In this document: positions 1-11,247 of the stretch, one piece after another
How positions within the stretch are numbered: the first letter of the stretch is position 1
Layout: every line of letters starts with the position of its first letter
DNA from: Smittia aterrima
Lineage: Eukaryota; Arthropoda; Insecta; Diptera; Chironomidae
Length of the DNA: 64,000 bases
Assembly (NCBI GenBank): GCA_033063855.1
Contig: CP093829.1
Span: 24,397,537 to 24,461,536, forward strand
Direction of reading: 5' to 3'
Made by a program: the position numbers and the translations under genes
Notes under the pieces: generated by a model
Databases searched by the model: none
The model's input: the letters and a program-made list of their open reading frames with translations, nothing else
What the model was told of the DNA's origin: nothing

Positions 1-1528
1 GTCACTGTTCATCGATGACAAGTTAAAGAAAGGGTGCAAAGGCGTAAGCAAAAGTTTATCTTCCCAAAGGGAATCTCGTTACTAATTAAATTCTTTTAAT
101 TTTGAAATAGATGTCAGAACAAGAAATTGAAACAATTCTCGATAAGACGATGGTTTTGTTCCGGTATCTACTTGAAAAGGATGTATTTGAACGCTACTAC
201 AAAGCTCATCTCGCTAAGCGTCTGCTGCTTAACAAATCCGTTAGCGACGATTCGGAAAAGAATATGATATCGAAATTAAAGGTGAGAATGAGACTTCTAA
301 TCGTTTGTAACTTTAATAACTAAAATTCGTGATCGTTAGACTGAATGCGGATGTCAATTCACATCGAAGCTTGAAGGAATGTTCAAAGATATGCAAGTTT
401 CAAACACGATAATGGACGAGTTCAAGACACATGCCAGCAATCAGAACTTGTCGTTGAACGGAGTTGAGTTGAGCGTGAGAATTTTAACAACAGGCTTCTG
501 GCCAACGCAATCGTCCACGCCAAACTGTACCATACCCAATTCTCCGCGAATCGCTTTCGAATCGTTCAAACGGTTCTACTTAGCAAAGCACTCAGGGCGG
601 CAATTGACTCTTCAACCTCAGCTTGGTGAGTTTATTAAACAATTACTCAAAATTGATTTATCATAGTTAAACTTTCTTTTAGGTACGGCTTTCATGAATG
701 CAGTTTTCTACGGCACGAAACAAGAGACAGGAATTGAAAGCGAAGCGAATGTTGCGGGCAAAGAAGTTACAGCAACTTCTTCAAGCTCTGTTGGAGTCAC
801 ATTTCAAACTAGAAAACATGTTTTGCAAGTCTCCACTTATCAGGTAGGCGTTGATAAGTTTACAATCTTTTAATTTTATTTAAATCATTTTTCTAATTTT
901 AGATGTGCGTCTTAATGCTTTTCAACAATCGCGAGAGAATGACATATGAAGAAATTCAACAAGAGAGCGATATTCCTGAAAAGGATCTCATTCGTGCCCT
1001 CCAGTCACTCTCGATGGGAAAACAGCAGCAAAGATTACTTTTAAGAACTCCGAAATCGAAGGAAATTGAACCATCAAACGAGTTCATTGTAAATGACGGA
1101 TTCTTCTCCAAACTTCATAAGTAACTTCTTAAATATTTACTTTAGTCAACTTAACTCATTTGACATTTATTTCTTTTAGAGTTAAAATTCAAACAGTAGC
1201 AGCAAAGGGCGAAACTGAACCTGAACGACGTGAGACGAGAAACAAGGTTGATGAGGACCGTAAACATGAAATTGAAGCGGCAATTGTGCGAATCATGAAG
1301 TCTCGCAAGAAGATGACGGTATGTTAATAAGAAAGTTAATGTAATTTCTGTTTTACATTTCGAATTCGATTGCAGCACAATTTATTGGTTTCCGATGTCA
1401 CCACTCAACTCAGAAGCCGATTCCTGCCGTCTCCAGTTATCATCAAGAAGCGTATTGAGGGATTGATTGAACGAGAATATCTCGCTAGAACGCCTGAAGA
1501 CCGCAAAGTCTACGTCTACTTAGCTTAA
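1..1528 (+). CDS. Cul3: Cullin-3, C-terminal half (5' end outside window)
   Basis: Scaffold of the CRL3 ubiquitin ligase: the N-terminus (outside the window) binds BTB adaptors and the C-terminus binds the RING protein Rbx1. Exons: 1-43, 111-281, 340-625, 683-843, 903-1120, 1180-1318, 1376-1528; all junctions are GT/AG and stay in frame, giving 389 residues. The reading matches the CUL3 family almost throughout, with stretches such as KDVFERYYKAHLAKRLL, RRFYLAKHSGRQLTLQ-like sequence, the winged-helix neddylation domain, the RIMKSRKKM site whose lysine takes NEDD8, and the cullin tail EYLARTPEDRKVYVYLA. The segment after QLTLQ that links to RKHVLQVSTYQ is serine-rich and less conserved. A full cullin-3 has roughly 770 residues, so about half is here. 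Identification is secure. Confidence 0.97.
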
Positions 1529-2510
1529 ATCATCCTACGCTGCTACTCCCTTCGAAGCATTGAACAAGAGAATTTTTTGGTTTCCACAAATGGAGACATC
1601 AAAAACTTTTTATGTGAATCCCAAGATGACTTGTTTGAATTGAATTCATTGGTTCCTTTCTAACATTTGGAGCTTTTCCGTTTATTGTTATCTCATCACG
1701 CGAGCCAAGTTTTGACTGGCCCACAGAGCAGTAAAGAAACAAGCTCTGCAATCTTTTTTACATATTTAGAAAAAATTTCTCTCCATTCTTCGCGACGACG
1801 AAAAGAAAAGTGAAATATCGTCGTCAAGTGGAGATGTTTTGATTTTTCCTACATAGCGATAAGGTCGATTACTAAAATCTGTAGTGCAGTGTCATCGGCT
1901 TCTCGATACGTGGGAGGAAATCGATGAATTAAAAATTATTTAAACTAGTTTGAGCGTCATCATGAGAGAGAGAGCAGAAATATTATAATAATCTAGTGTA
2001 AATAAAAATTAAATCGAGTAATTAAAAGAAAAAAGGATTTGTTTTTCTTCGACCGGTTGATCTCTGCTTGTATTTCGAACCGATTTGAGTTTATGCGAGT
2101 CTTGTAAGTTAGAGCGCGGAGTGGTATTGTAATCATTTTCTCATCAGTTGTGTTGGACTAGTTGTGTTGATCACTCGCTTTCAAATATTCTTATGCTGAA
2201 GTGCGTTGCAAGAGACATTTTCTTATGCACTCAAGTTTGAAACAATTGTCAAGTCAGTATGAGTTGAAGAAAAGAAAAAAATGATTTTTCATGAATCGTT
2301 TTTGTCCAGACGCGCTCTGACCATCAAAGTGAATATTTTTCATTCGTGAATTTCTACTCGTGTAAAACGGTCACGTTTCAAAGTTTTTTTTTTCCTTCAT
2401 TCGTTATCTGCATTGTTAGCGATAAAAATTAAAATTGTGAAGTGAAGAGAAACTACAAGAAGGTTAAGTGTCATTGATAGACTTGTGAAAGGAAAAGAAA
2501 AGAAGCAAAG
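1529..2510. other. Cul3 3' UTR and intergenic/5' leader region
   Basis: No coding sequence. The first part is the Cul3 3' UTR, ending near the AATAAA at 2001-2006. The rest, up to the ATG at 2511, must hold the promoter and 5' UTR of the next gene. A TCAGT initiator-like match lies near 2145 but I cannot tell whether it is used. Confidence 0.6.
2001..2006 (+). terminator. Poly(A) signal of Cul3
   Basis: AATAAA about 470 bases past the Cul3 stop codon, followed by AT-rich sequence. Confidence 0.6.
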
Positions 2511-4418
2511 ATGAATCAACAAGTGGTCGCTCAATCGAAAACTAATGAAGTTTACAAGTAAATATCATCGAATGTGACCTGATTTTAACTTCGTCGTAAA
2601 TACGAATTTGTAACTTCAGATCAATCAAGGATGATCTCCATCAATCCTGCTATCCCGAGACATTGAACAAGACAAGAAGCTGCTATGAGGTGAGCTTTTG
2701 AATTCTTCCGCCGCCGAGTTAAAGAAATATGCGACAAAAAACAACAACAAACGAATGGAACAAGAAAAAAAAACGCGAAGTTTTTTTGGAATGTGTGTTC
2801 TTGTGACGCAAATTCAAAGTATGTTGATACTCAAACACCCAGAGGATCGATGATTGATGAGACTATAGCAGCGAAAAAAAATTCTTTAATGACCGAAGCT
2901 CAATATCAATTATTTACGATTGATCGTAAAGCTTGTGGAGAATGAGACTACGCGATTTCTATTTTATATTTGTAACTAAGTTGTTGCCGTTTTTTTTTCT
3001 AGAGATAAAATTATTTAATTAGCTTTCCTAATATTTGCGGTTTGATATTTTCTTTTCTGCTCTCACTCAACAGTTTCGCGTTTACGAACGTTACGCTCAA
3101 GATCTCGGCGACTTGCTGCGTGCTTGCATCCAATATTACGAACGCGATAGGAATCGAATAATTTCATTCTATCAAAAGCAAATCAACGATTTGACGAATA
3201 AAACAAAGTTCGATCATCAATTAAAAGGCGACTCGCAAGCAATCATGAAGTAAGTGACAATTAAAGAGAGAATTTGTTTTTAAATTTTCATTTTTTCAGC
3301 AATTTTAAAGTCAAAGATGTTGTTACCACTCAAGATGATTTAGGTCATAAGAATAAAATCGATGGCCTTCAAACGACATGTAATGCTTTGGAGATGATCT
3401 TGAAAACCCAAATCAATCTGTTGCTTGATGAGAACGAAGTCTTGAGAAATGGAAAGCTCGAAGCAGATGCTGAGAACGAAATATTTAGAAACAAAGTGGC
3501 ATCGCTGAAACTAGAGCTGAAGAAAACGCGAAGTTCTGATGAGAAACAGAAGAGCTCACGCTTGCAAAGCGATGACATGACAGCTCTAGTCCTTGAAATC
3601 GCGGAAAGACACGATCAAATAACAAACTTGCGTGTTGTTAATCGGAAACTCGAAGAGCGTATTGAAGAGCTAGAACAGAAAGTAAAATTTCGGGAGAAAA
3701 TCATTCGAGAACTGCGTCGATCGAATTGCCAACCTCAGGTAAAACTCTTTTCAGGTTTCTCTTTTTTTTGCTGGAAAAAACTTGTTTTAAAGTAAATTTT
3801 GAATTTTTTAAACTTCAGAATTCCATTTTGTTTAAATCATATCCCGAAGATAAGTTTATGTTATGCTTTGGCGATACAAGGAAATACGAAATTGAGCGTT
3901 TGCATCAGACGATCAAAGATTTACAGAGCGAGAACGGTTGCAATCGGCTCTTGATAATGAAACTCGAAGATGAATTGCTGATGACTCGGAAAAGCGAAAC
4001 TAGAACAGTAAGTCAAATGACGTTCGTTCATTCATTGCGCGTTCAGCTTCTAAAGCGATTTGTTTTCATCCATAAATAATTAGAAGCAAGTTACTGATCT
4101 AAAATCTGATAAGCTTCGTGTGCTTCGCTACAAAGTCAGATCGACGGGCATGAAAGCTTTGGGAACAATCAGCGGAGAGATTGAGAAACCGAATTTGCAC
4201 TACAATAACTTCCACACGATCGAAGATGAACTCAAAGTCGAATGTGACATACTTCTCAATTTGTCGGAGAAAATTAATGAGTCTCGACAGAATTGCCTGA
4301 AGACGAAAGTCAATCACTTCAATGGTAAGTGACTAACGCACGTGTCGATCTTAATCATCAATTTTGTTAATCATCAGAATCTCTGGAACATTCCAAAGCC
4401 ACAACTGAGAACAGATGA
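2511..4418 (+). CDS. Coiled-coil protein of about 400 residues, unnamed
   Basis: I do not recognise the family. Exons 2511-2557, 2620-2689, 3074-3249, 3300-3738, 3819-4007, 4084-4324 and 4378-4418 join in frame through GT/AG introns to give 400 residues. Residues about 40-100 form a charged helical region (YERYAQDLGDLLRACIQYYE). Residues about 100-300 are rich in Leu/Glu/Lys/Arg heptads (for example LEERIEELEQKVKFREKII), typical of a long coiled coil. There is no signal peptide, transmembrane segment or enzyme motif. The last exon is only 41 bases. The ATG at 2511 is the first in a leader ending in purine-rich sequence. It is followed in the same direction by a second coiled-coil gene, and an AATAAA at 4637 separates them. 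A structural, centrosomal or ciliary role is possible but unproven. Confidence 0.75.
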
Positions 4419-5150
4419 TCTGACTCATGAATTACGATGAGATGACAGATGGGGAGGATTCACCAAATTGTCTTCATTACCGATCGAAACAAAAAAAAAA
4501 ATCCAAATAATTTCTCGCGATTTGAAATTTGTTTCTGTTGCGTAGAATGATTCGACAAAGATCTGAAAGAGATCGAAGGTTGCTTTACTTGAAAAAGAAT
4601 TTGTATTATTATTATTAATGTTAAGTCAAATTATAAAATAAATGTCGTTCTTTAATTTATCTTTCAAGAAAGATTCTTTTTACTTAGACTACGTGACTTT
4701 AGATCAGCCACAAACGCATCCCCTGATGCTTACTCAATTTGACTTTTACTCGTTTAAAAATAGGTTGAAAGTGAAATTGAATCTTGCATAGGCATTCTCT
4801 TCTCGTTTATTTATTTCCCACATTTGTTTAATAAATCGAAAGAACATTGAGACAAATTGAACATTAATCTAAACGATACCTTGAAAATTAAGTCGAGCAG
4901 CATAAACTTCAAAAGACTTTTCCGCATTTCCGGTTGCAAAGAAAAAAAAAATCTTTGCTCCTCCAAAACAAAAATAAACACTCAAGCGTTTGCTCGCAGT
5001 AAAGAAAATCTAAGAGACGAAACAAAATCTCAGAATGAGCAACGCGAGAAGATTCATTTAGTCTTCTTTGAAGTATCGCAGCGGTGAAAGCACTTTAAAC
5101 TCTCTCGATCGCTTTGTTTTAGTTACAAATCCAAGGATTAACTAGAAGTT
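4419..5150. other. Intergenic stretch between the two coiled-coil genes
   Basis: Holds the 3' UTR of the upstream gene (AATAAA at 4637-4642) and the promoter/leader of the next. A splice-acceptor-like TTTTAG at 5117-5122 lies just before the ATG at 5151, so the next gene may have a non-coding 5' exon. A 76-codon open frame at 4857-5087 starts with TTG and shows no protein-like features. Confidence 0.5.
4637..4642 (+). terminator. Poly(A) signal of first coiled-coil gene
   Basis: AATAAA about 220 bases after the TGA at 4416-4418. Confidence 0.6.
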
Positions 5151-8100
5151 ATGGTTCTAGTTCAACTTGGGAAAGAAATGCCTTCGGAAAGTCTTCGAGA
5201 ACTTACATCGAGTTCCCCAGAAAGTGGCGAAAGCAGTTTGGGCAATGGCCACTCGTTAAGTGAAGTTATAAATGATTGGAAGCGAGAACTCGTCGAGAAA
5301 AATTGCACATTGCACGAGAAAATCTCGCAGATTCATTCACTCGAAGAGCAACTAAAGCTCAAAGAGTCAGAAATATGCGAGATCATCAATCGAACGAAAA
5401 CTGTTGAAATTGATCGAGACAAAAACTGCCAAATGGTAACTAAGCTTGAAAAATCTAACGAAATGTGTTTTCTATTTTTAAAAACTTTTCTTAAGTGCAT
5501 CCCACGTTTTGTTGCAACAAAACTTTGAAACATTTCGTTATTAACAACATTTGTCGCTTAGGTCAGTCAACTGAAAAGTGCCATTCACATCCACAACGAC
5601 TCAATACAATTCCTAAAACGTCAGAAGGCAGAACTTGGCGCTGAGCTCGAAGAGACAAAGGGGAAGGTGATTGAGCGATTCGGAGTTTAATTTTTATTTT
5701 ATTTTCTAATTTATTTCAGCTTGAAATATTTACTGAGACCAACGACGAACTCCAACGACGCAATCATGAGCTACAAACAGATGTAACTTTGATAATCACT
5801 TCAACAAACATTTGAAGCTCAAGATTTTCTTGTTTTCAGAATAAAAATCTTCATGTGACAATAACAAACTTGAAATTGCTGATTGAGGATCTCAAGCGAG
5901 GGAATTCCGTAAGTTTTGAGTTGAAGCTGTGTGTTGAACTCTTCTCCAATGTTTTTTTTCCTTTGCCGGTGATTTGACACGGTTGACGAAAATAGAAACG
6001 ATACTTCTCCTTTAGATCTGTAAATAGACTAAAATTTCTTCTCTGCGTTTCACTTACGAAAGTGTGTTGCTAATTATAAACAAAGTTTGTTTAACAAACA
6101 CGGCATGACTTTGAAGGTAGAATACGAACACTGCAAAATTTAATTTTATGCGTGAAATATTTCGCTGTCGATATTCGAATTGAAATTCTTTCACCGCAAG
6201 ACTCAAAAGAGCGAGGCCTTGCGTGTGTTTGCTGGAAAAACTATCAACGTCTCCTGGAGTGAAACAACTCATTTCCATTCGTTTCAGATGCAACATTCCT
6301 CTGACATTGAAGCGGTAAAGGCGAATATTAATTTCCTCAGCGATCAGATCTACACAGAAGTAAGTTTTTTTTCTTTCAAAGAATGATTTGATTGATGTTC
6401 TCAACAATTAATCATTCACAGAATATTCAAAAGGATGGGCAATTGAACTTATTGCGCGATGCAAACCTACAGTTGAGGTCGCAGGTCTTCGAATTGAATC
6501 AAGACATTGTAGACTTGCTGGAAATAATCGAAAATCAGAAAAACTGTCGAATGGTGAGTGATTGGCTCTGATGAAGTTAAAAATGTTTCATCGTTGTACT
6601 CGTTTGGCTCATCGCCAATTCAACGAAAATTATGTTTTCTACCTCAAACAACCAGACACATAATTCCTTCAATTGAAAACGAGATGTGAACACAACTAAA
6701 TATTTATTCGCGTGACATCCTTGGAGACAACAAAATGTGATATCGTCGGGAAAATTGTTTTCCAATTTTTCTATTTTCTTGTTTGATTATTTATTTGTTT
6801 TTCACGGATCTCCGAGTGTAGTGTTAAAGCACTGCCGCGCATTGCAATTTGAAAAATTTTAAAGCTTTCTCTGTGTTTGACATCCTCGCTTCGGTTTCTA
6901 TCAACAAATCTATTTTGTGTTCTTCTGCATACAAACGTTCTTGATTTGTGTGTCAATATTTCCATAAAATAAATTTCCTTTCCAACACTACAAGCTCACC
7001 AAGCGAGTATGTCGTGATCGAACGATATTTGTATGTCAGATTCATGCTGTGCTTTCATAAACTTTCGGCTTCGTCGTCGACTTGTGTAAAGGACGATCCT
7101 ATGCTCGACGTGAAAGTTGATTCATATTTTTATATTCCGAAAGCAAATGCTTTCGTGTACACCATCAAAAACAATAATAAAACATGTTCTTCCGTATTTA
7201 TGCCTACTCTGACTCGCAAAACGTATTGACGACGATATCCATACAGATATTCGAGCATAAAATTTCCATATTAAAACACATAGTTTCCTTTAGTCTTGTC
7301 AAATCGGTTTTGTGTGTAATGTCAGTTGGTAAAGCAATTCGTATTGAGCAAGGCGCGCTTTGGTGTAGTGAGTCCTGCACTTTTTCGCGCGCTCTTCCAG
7401 GTGTTGATTGCATAAAACGATAAGTCTCTCGAGCAACTAGACATCGAGGCACAGTTTTCGCTTTTCTTCCGAGCATTGACCTAGAAACGGGGCCTCGACG
7501 CTGTTAAAAAGTTGAGCTATCGTGAATGAAAAGATTGAGGAACAACTTTCGTATGGTGTTGAAGTGGCGAAAAGAAAAGTTTAATTTCCGGCTGATACGG
7601 GAAAAGTTTTCGTTGAGTTTTTCCACGACGATTATATAATCGCAATAATAATAATAATCAGAAGAGGCTTTCGTGCAACGAAATGATATTTAAAAGGTGA
7701 AAGATTTATCTCCTCGAGTGATATAAAAACTGTCAATTAAGTCGTCTGAGAGGAAGAGTTAGTGCTTCAATTTCTTTCGACGGAATTCGTAATAAAAAAA
7801 CAAACAAAAATTACATCACAATCAAACAAATGTTTATTTTTGAAAACGAAACAGGAAAGGCAAACAATGAATAGAAAAGCTCAAATTGTAGAAAAGCTCA
7901 GCAAATGTTTGATCGACTCGAATAGAAAATAATTAGGAAATGTCAACAGGTTAACCTAATAATGTCTTCACTTATCAGAACTAAGTCCTTGAGCTATTTG
8001 TTTTGAAATTTAAAGATTTTTTTTTCTGTGTCAAAGTGTTTGAACATCGAAAGTGATTTTTAATTATTTTTTTTAAGCAAATAAATTTCTAACTCTTCAA

Positions 8101-10758
8101 ATACAAAAGTTCAATTAAGAATAATTTTAGAGCTTCAAGAAGAAAAGTTCAAAGTTGTTTTATAAAAGCTTCACATGACTCGTGGCAGGATCGGAAAATT
8201 TATTGGTATTGCGAAGAAGTCAATGGTGGTATTATTAAGATCCATGCAAGCACAAAACATATCAATAAATTCGATCAACTTCGAATTGAGTTTGAAGGCA
8301 ATAAAATATTACTTTAGTCACGATTACGTTTGCAGAGCGAGTTTGCTGCGATTTCTTTGCGGTTCGGGGGAATTTTCTTTCTGGCACCATTTTCGAGGGT
8401 GCGAGTGTGTTAGAGATTCCACTTCGATTGCATGTGAGGCTCGATTTCAAGGATTTGAAATTTATGGAAATATATTCAACAATTTACCAAGCAAGTTTTC
8501 CGTTTCTTGACGAGCGCTTTTCCATATTCTCAGTTGGAAGACTTTAAAATAGCACAGAAGGAGCGGGAGCAACAAATCGAAAAAGAAATCAGCAATCGCG
8601 AGCGAGATATTTACTGCTTGAAACACTTTAGGAGTCGTTGTGTTGAGATTGTAAGTCTTATCAAAAATCTCATTCAAGTAATTCAAAGTTTAAAAGTGAA
8701 ATTAATTGTTTTAAAGGAAACTGAATATTTAGAAAAGATGGCATCGCAAAAACTCAAATCCGATTCGACAATCAAGGAACTTGAAACGGAGATCACAGCA
8801 CTCACTGAACAGCTAATCCAATCACATCAACAAAACACCGATTACGATGAGCTGATGAAACAAACTGCCGTTCTCCAGAACTCAATGCAAGATTTAGAGT
8901 CACAAAATGATATGCTGCGAAAAACAATTGAGAATTACGAACATCGATTTAGTGAGCTTCAAGTTCAATTGGAGAAAATCCACTTTGAGGTGAGAACCTT
9001 TTTCTTTATCGAATTCTTTGACTCTTCAATTTTCTTTTAAAACTTAGAATGGAAGCCTAATCACAGAGATTGATAATCTGAAGTCAGACATCACCGATAA
9101 GAATAAGAGAATATCAGAGCTTACACTCAATCAACACAAGCTCGAAGCTGATTACGAAGATCAGAAGAAAACTTGCAAGTGCTCGCCAAAATCTTCGCCA
9201 GTTCGTTCATCGACAACAGTCATGCAAATCAATGACCTTAAAACGAAGTTAATGAATAAATCAATGGAACAAACGAAAGCGAGTGAGGCCTTGAAGAGGA
9301 AAACGCAGCAATTCGAAAAGCTTCAGAAAACGGCATTTGACGAGAAGAATCGTTTGCGTGAGGAATGTCTCAAGTCGATTCAAACGATTGGCGAGTTGAA
9401 GAGTAAGATTTCTCTTCTGGAGATGAGAGTGCAAGAGCAAAACGATGAAGTCGCGACATCAAGAGAAAAAGTTGCTCATGCACTAACGAAATTCGCTTCA
9501 ATGGAATCAGAACTTTCATCCAAAAGTGCGAAACTCGAAGATCTTCAAGAGAGAGAAGAAAGGTTTGACAATCTTTTTGAATGTTTAAAAATCAAATTAA
9601 ATTCTTTTCCTTCTTTAGATGGAGGAATCAAGCTTACGAGATAACCCAAGAAATCAAGAATCGCAAGGAAGATGCATTTAAACGCGAAGAGAAGCTAATA
9701 CAAGAACTCAATGCAAAGTCGAACGCAATGAAGGATCAAACCAGAATCATTTTACAACACGAGAACGGAATTCAACATCTTCAACGGGAAAACGAAACTG
9801 TACGCAAAGCAAACTCTTCATTGAATGAAAGGGTGAGAAATAATTTTAAAGTTTCAAACTTTTTCATAAAATTCTTTTGAAAATCTCAGATAGCTGAACT
9901 CAGGAATGAATTGGAAGAGCTGAGATCGAAAGAACGAGGACTTTGTGAGCTTTTAGAGAAGACAGAGGAAGAACTGAAAAGCATTAAATCGTCAGTCTTC
10001 GAATTGTTTGTAAGTTTTCCTTCAATTTCTCTTTTCCTTGAAAATCAAATTAAACTTTCTTCTCTCAACTCAAACAGAACACAAGTACAATACCTGAAAT
10101 AAAAAGTGTTCATGGTCAGATGAAGAACGAGAACGAAGATTTACAGTCAAAGTATCAGATATTAGTTTCCGATTATAATAAACTAATCGAAGAGAATCGG
10201 AAGCTCTACGACATTAAGAACGATACTATCTCGGCTATTGAAATTTTCAAGAAACTGCAAGACGAAAATAATGATCGCGAGAAATGTTATCAACAACAAC
10301 TCGCTAAACTTCAATCAGAGAAGAGACATCTCCATAAAGATCGAACACGTCTCACGAAGCAACTTCTAAGCAAGCACCGAGACATGATCATCCTCAACTC
10401 AGAAATCGATAAATTCAGAGAACCTGGTGACTACGAGAGCAGGTTTGTTAAATGATTTTTGATCCAACTTTTATGTTGAAATTATTTTCCTTTCAGGTCC
10501 AGTAGTCAATGCAACTCTCTCCAGCCTTTCCAGTCTGTCGTCTATCCTTCGGGTCTCTCTCCGCTCCTACGTGCAACAAGTAATCCAGATCTCTCTGCCG
10601 ATCCAATCGCTGTTGACGCACGAAATCTTACAGAGAAGTTGCAGAGAACTAGGCAATTTTGGGCGCATGGTCTTAAAGTCGCTGCCAGTAAAAAAGTTCA
10701 GACACCATCGCCCTCACAATCACCGTCAATAGAGCCAAACGCGCTCTATAAACATTAG
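5151..10758 (+). CDS. Large coiled-coil protein of about 863 residues, unnamed
   Basis: I do not recognise the family. Exons: 5151-5435, 5562-5666, 5720-5782, 5840-5908, 6288-6359, 6422-6553, 8534-8650, 8717-8989, 9048-9562, 9619-9832, 9890-10009, 10078-10442, 10497-10758. Most junctions are phase 0 and the total is 864 codons including the stop. Almost the whole protein is predicted coiled coil (repeated Leu with Glu/Lys/Gln, such as LEEQLKLKESEICEI and LESQNDMLRKTIENYEHR), broken by a short Cys/Ser/Pro hinge (CKCSPKSSPVRSS) near the middle. The N-terminus is Ser/Glu rich (ELTSSSPESGESS). The C-terminal 85 residues are non-helical and Ser/Pro rich (TPSPSQSPS). The composition fits a centrosomal, ciliary or Golgi-tether protein, but nothing in the sequence decides this. 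One long intron (6554-8533) contrasts with the otherwise tiny ones. Confidence 0.8.
6554..8533 (+). other. Long intron of the large coiled-coil gene
   Basis: A 1,980-base intron with donor ATG|GTGAGT and acceptor TTCTCAG. It contains an (AAT)n-like run near 7647 and several open frames of 60-110 codons on both strands that look random. No exon can be fitted in phase with any conviction, so I see nothing certain in it. Confidence 0.6.
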
Positions 10759-11247
10759 TTTTTCTCAGAATCTCTTGTATAAAATTTAGAATAAAGCACT
10801 CAACATAGAAAGAAGTTTTTTTCTTGTTAATTACAGGAAAAATGACAAAAATGATTTGAATATCATTGAAAGATTTTAACGGCAAATTTGAATTTTTCTC
10901 ATCATTGACGTTTCACCCTCTGCTAATTCGAAACAATAATTCTCTTCGTGAAATCACAAATTTCATTTATTTTGATCACTCAGAAGTTCAATTTAAAAGT
11001 TAGTTAACAATCTTCATCATCTAAACTTCAATTCACTACAAATCTTAAATTTTCTGAAGAAATTTTCGTCCCAAAACATTTGCCGGGCCATTGCTAGAGT
11101 TTATATTACAAAATATTTTTTCAGAAACATTTGTCTTACTCGTAATTTTAATCAATTCAAAGTCGTAATGTTTGAAGCATCGTAGTGAGAATCGTCCTGC
11201 AAAGTATTTTAGATACTTGTACAAAAGAGCATTGCTAATAATTTAAA
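10759..11247. other. 3' UTR and intergenic region
   Basis: AATAAA at 10790-10795 lies only 32 bases after the stop of the coiled-coil gene, so its 3' UTR is short. The remaining AT-rich sequence must hold the promoter and leader of the zinc-finger gene. Confidence 0.55.
10790..10795 (+). terminator. Poly(A) signal of large coiled-coil gene
   Basis: AATAAA just past the TAG at 10756-10758. Confidence 0.6.

Noticed and set aside
7204..7476. 90-codon reverse frame and neighbours in the long coiled-coil intron
   Set aside because: No motif, no ATG-proximal promoter or splice signals; length is within expectation for random DNA here.
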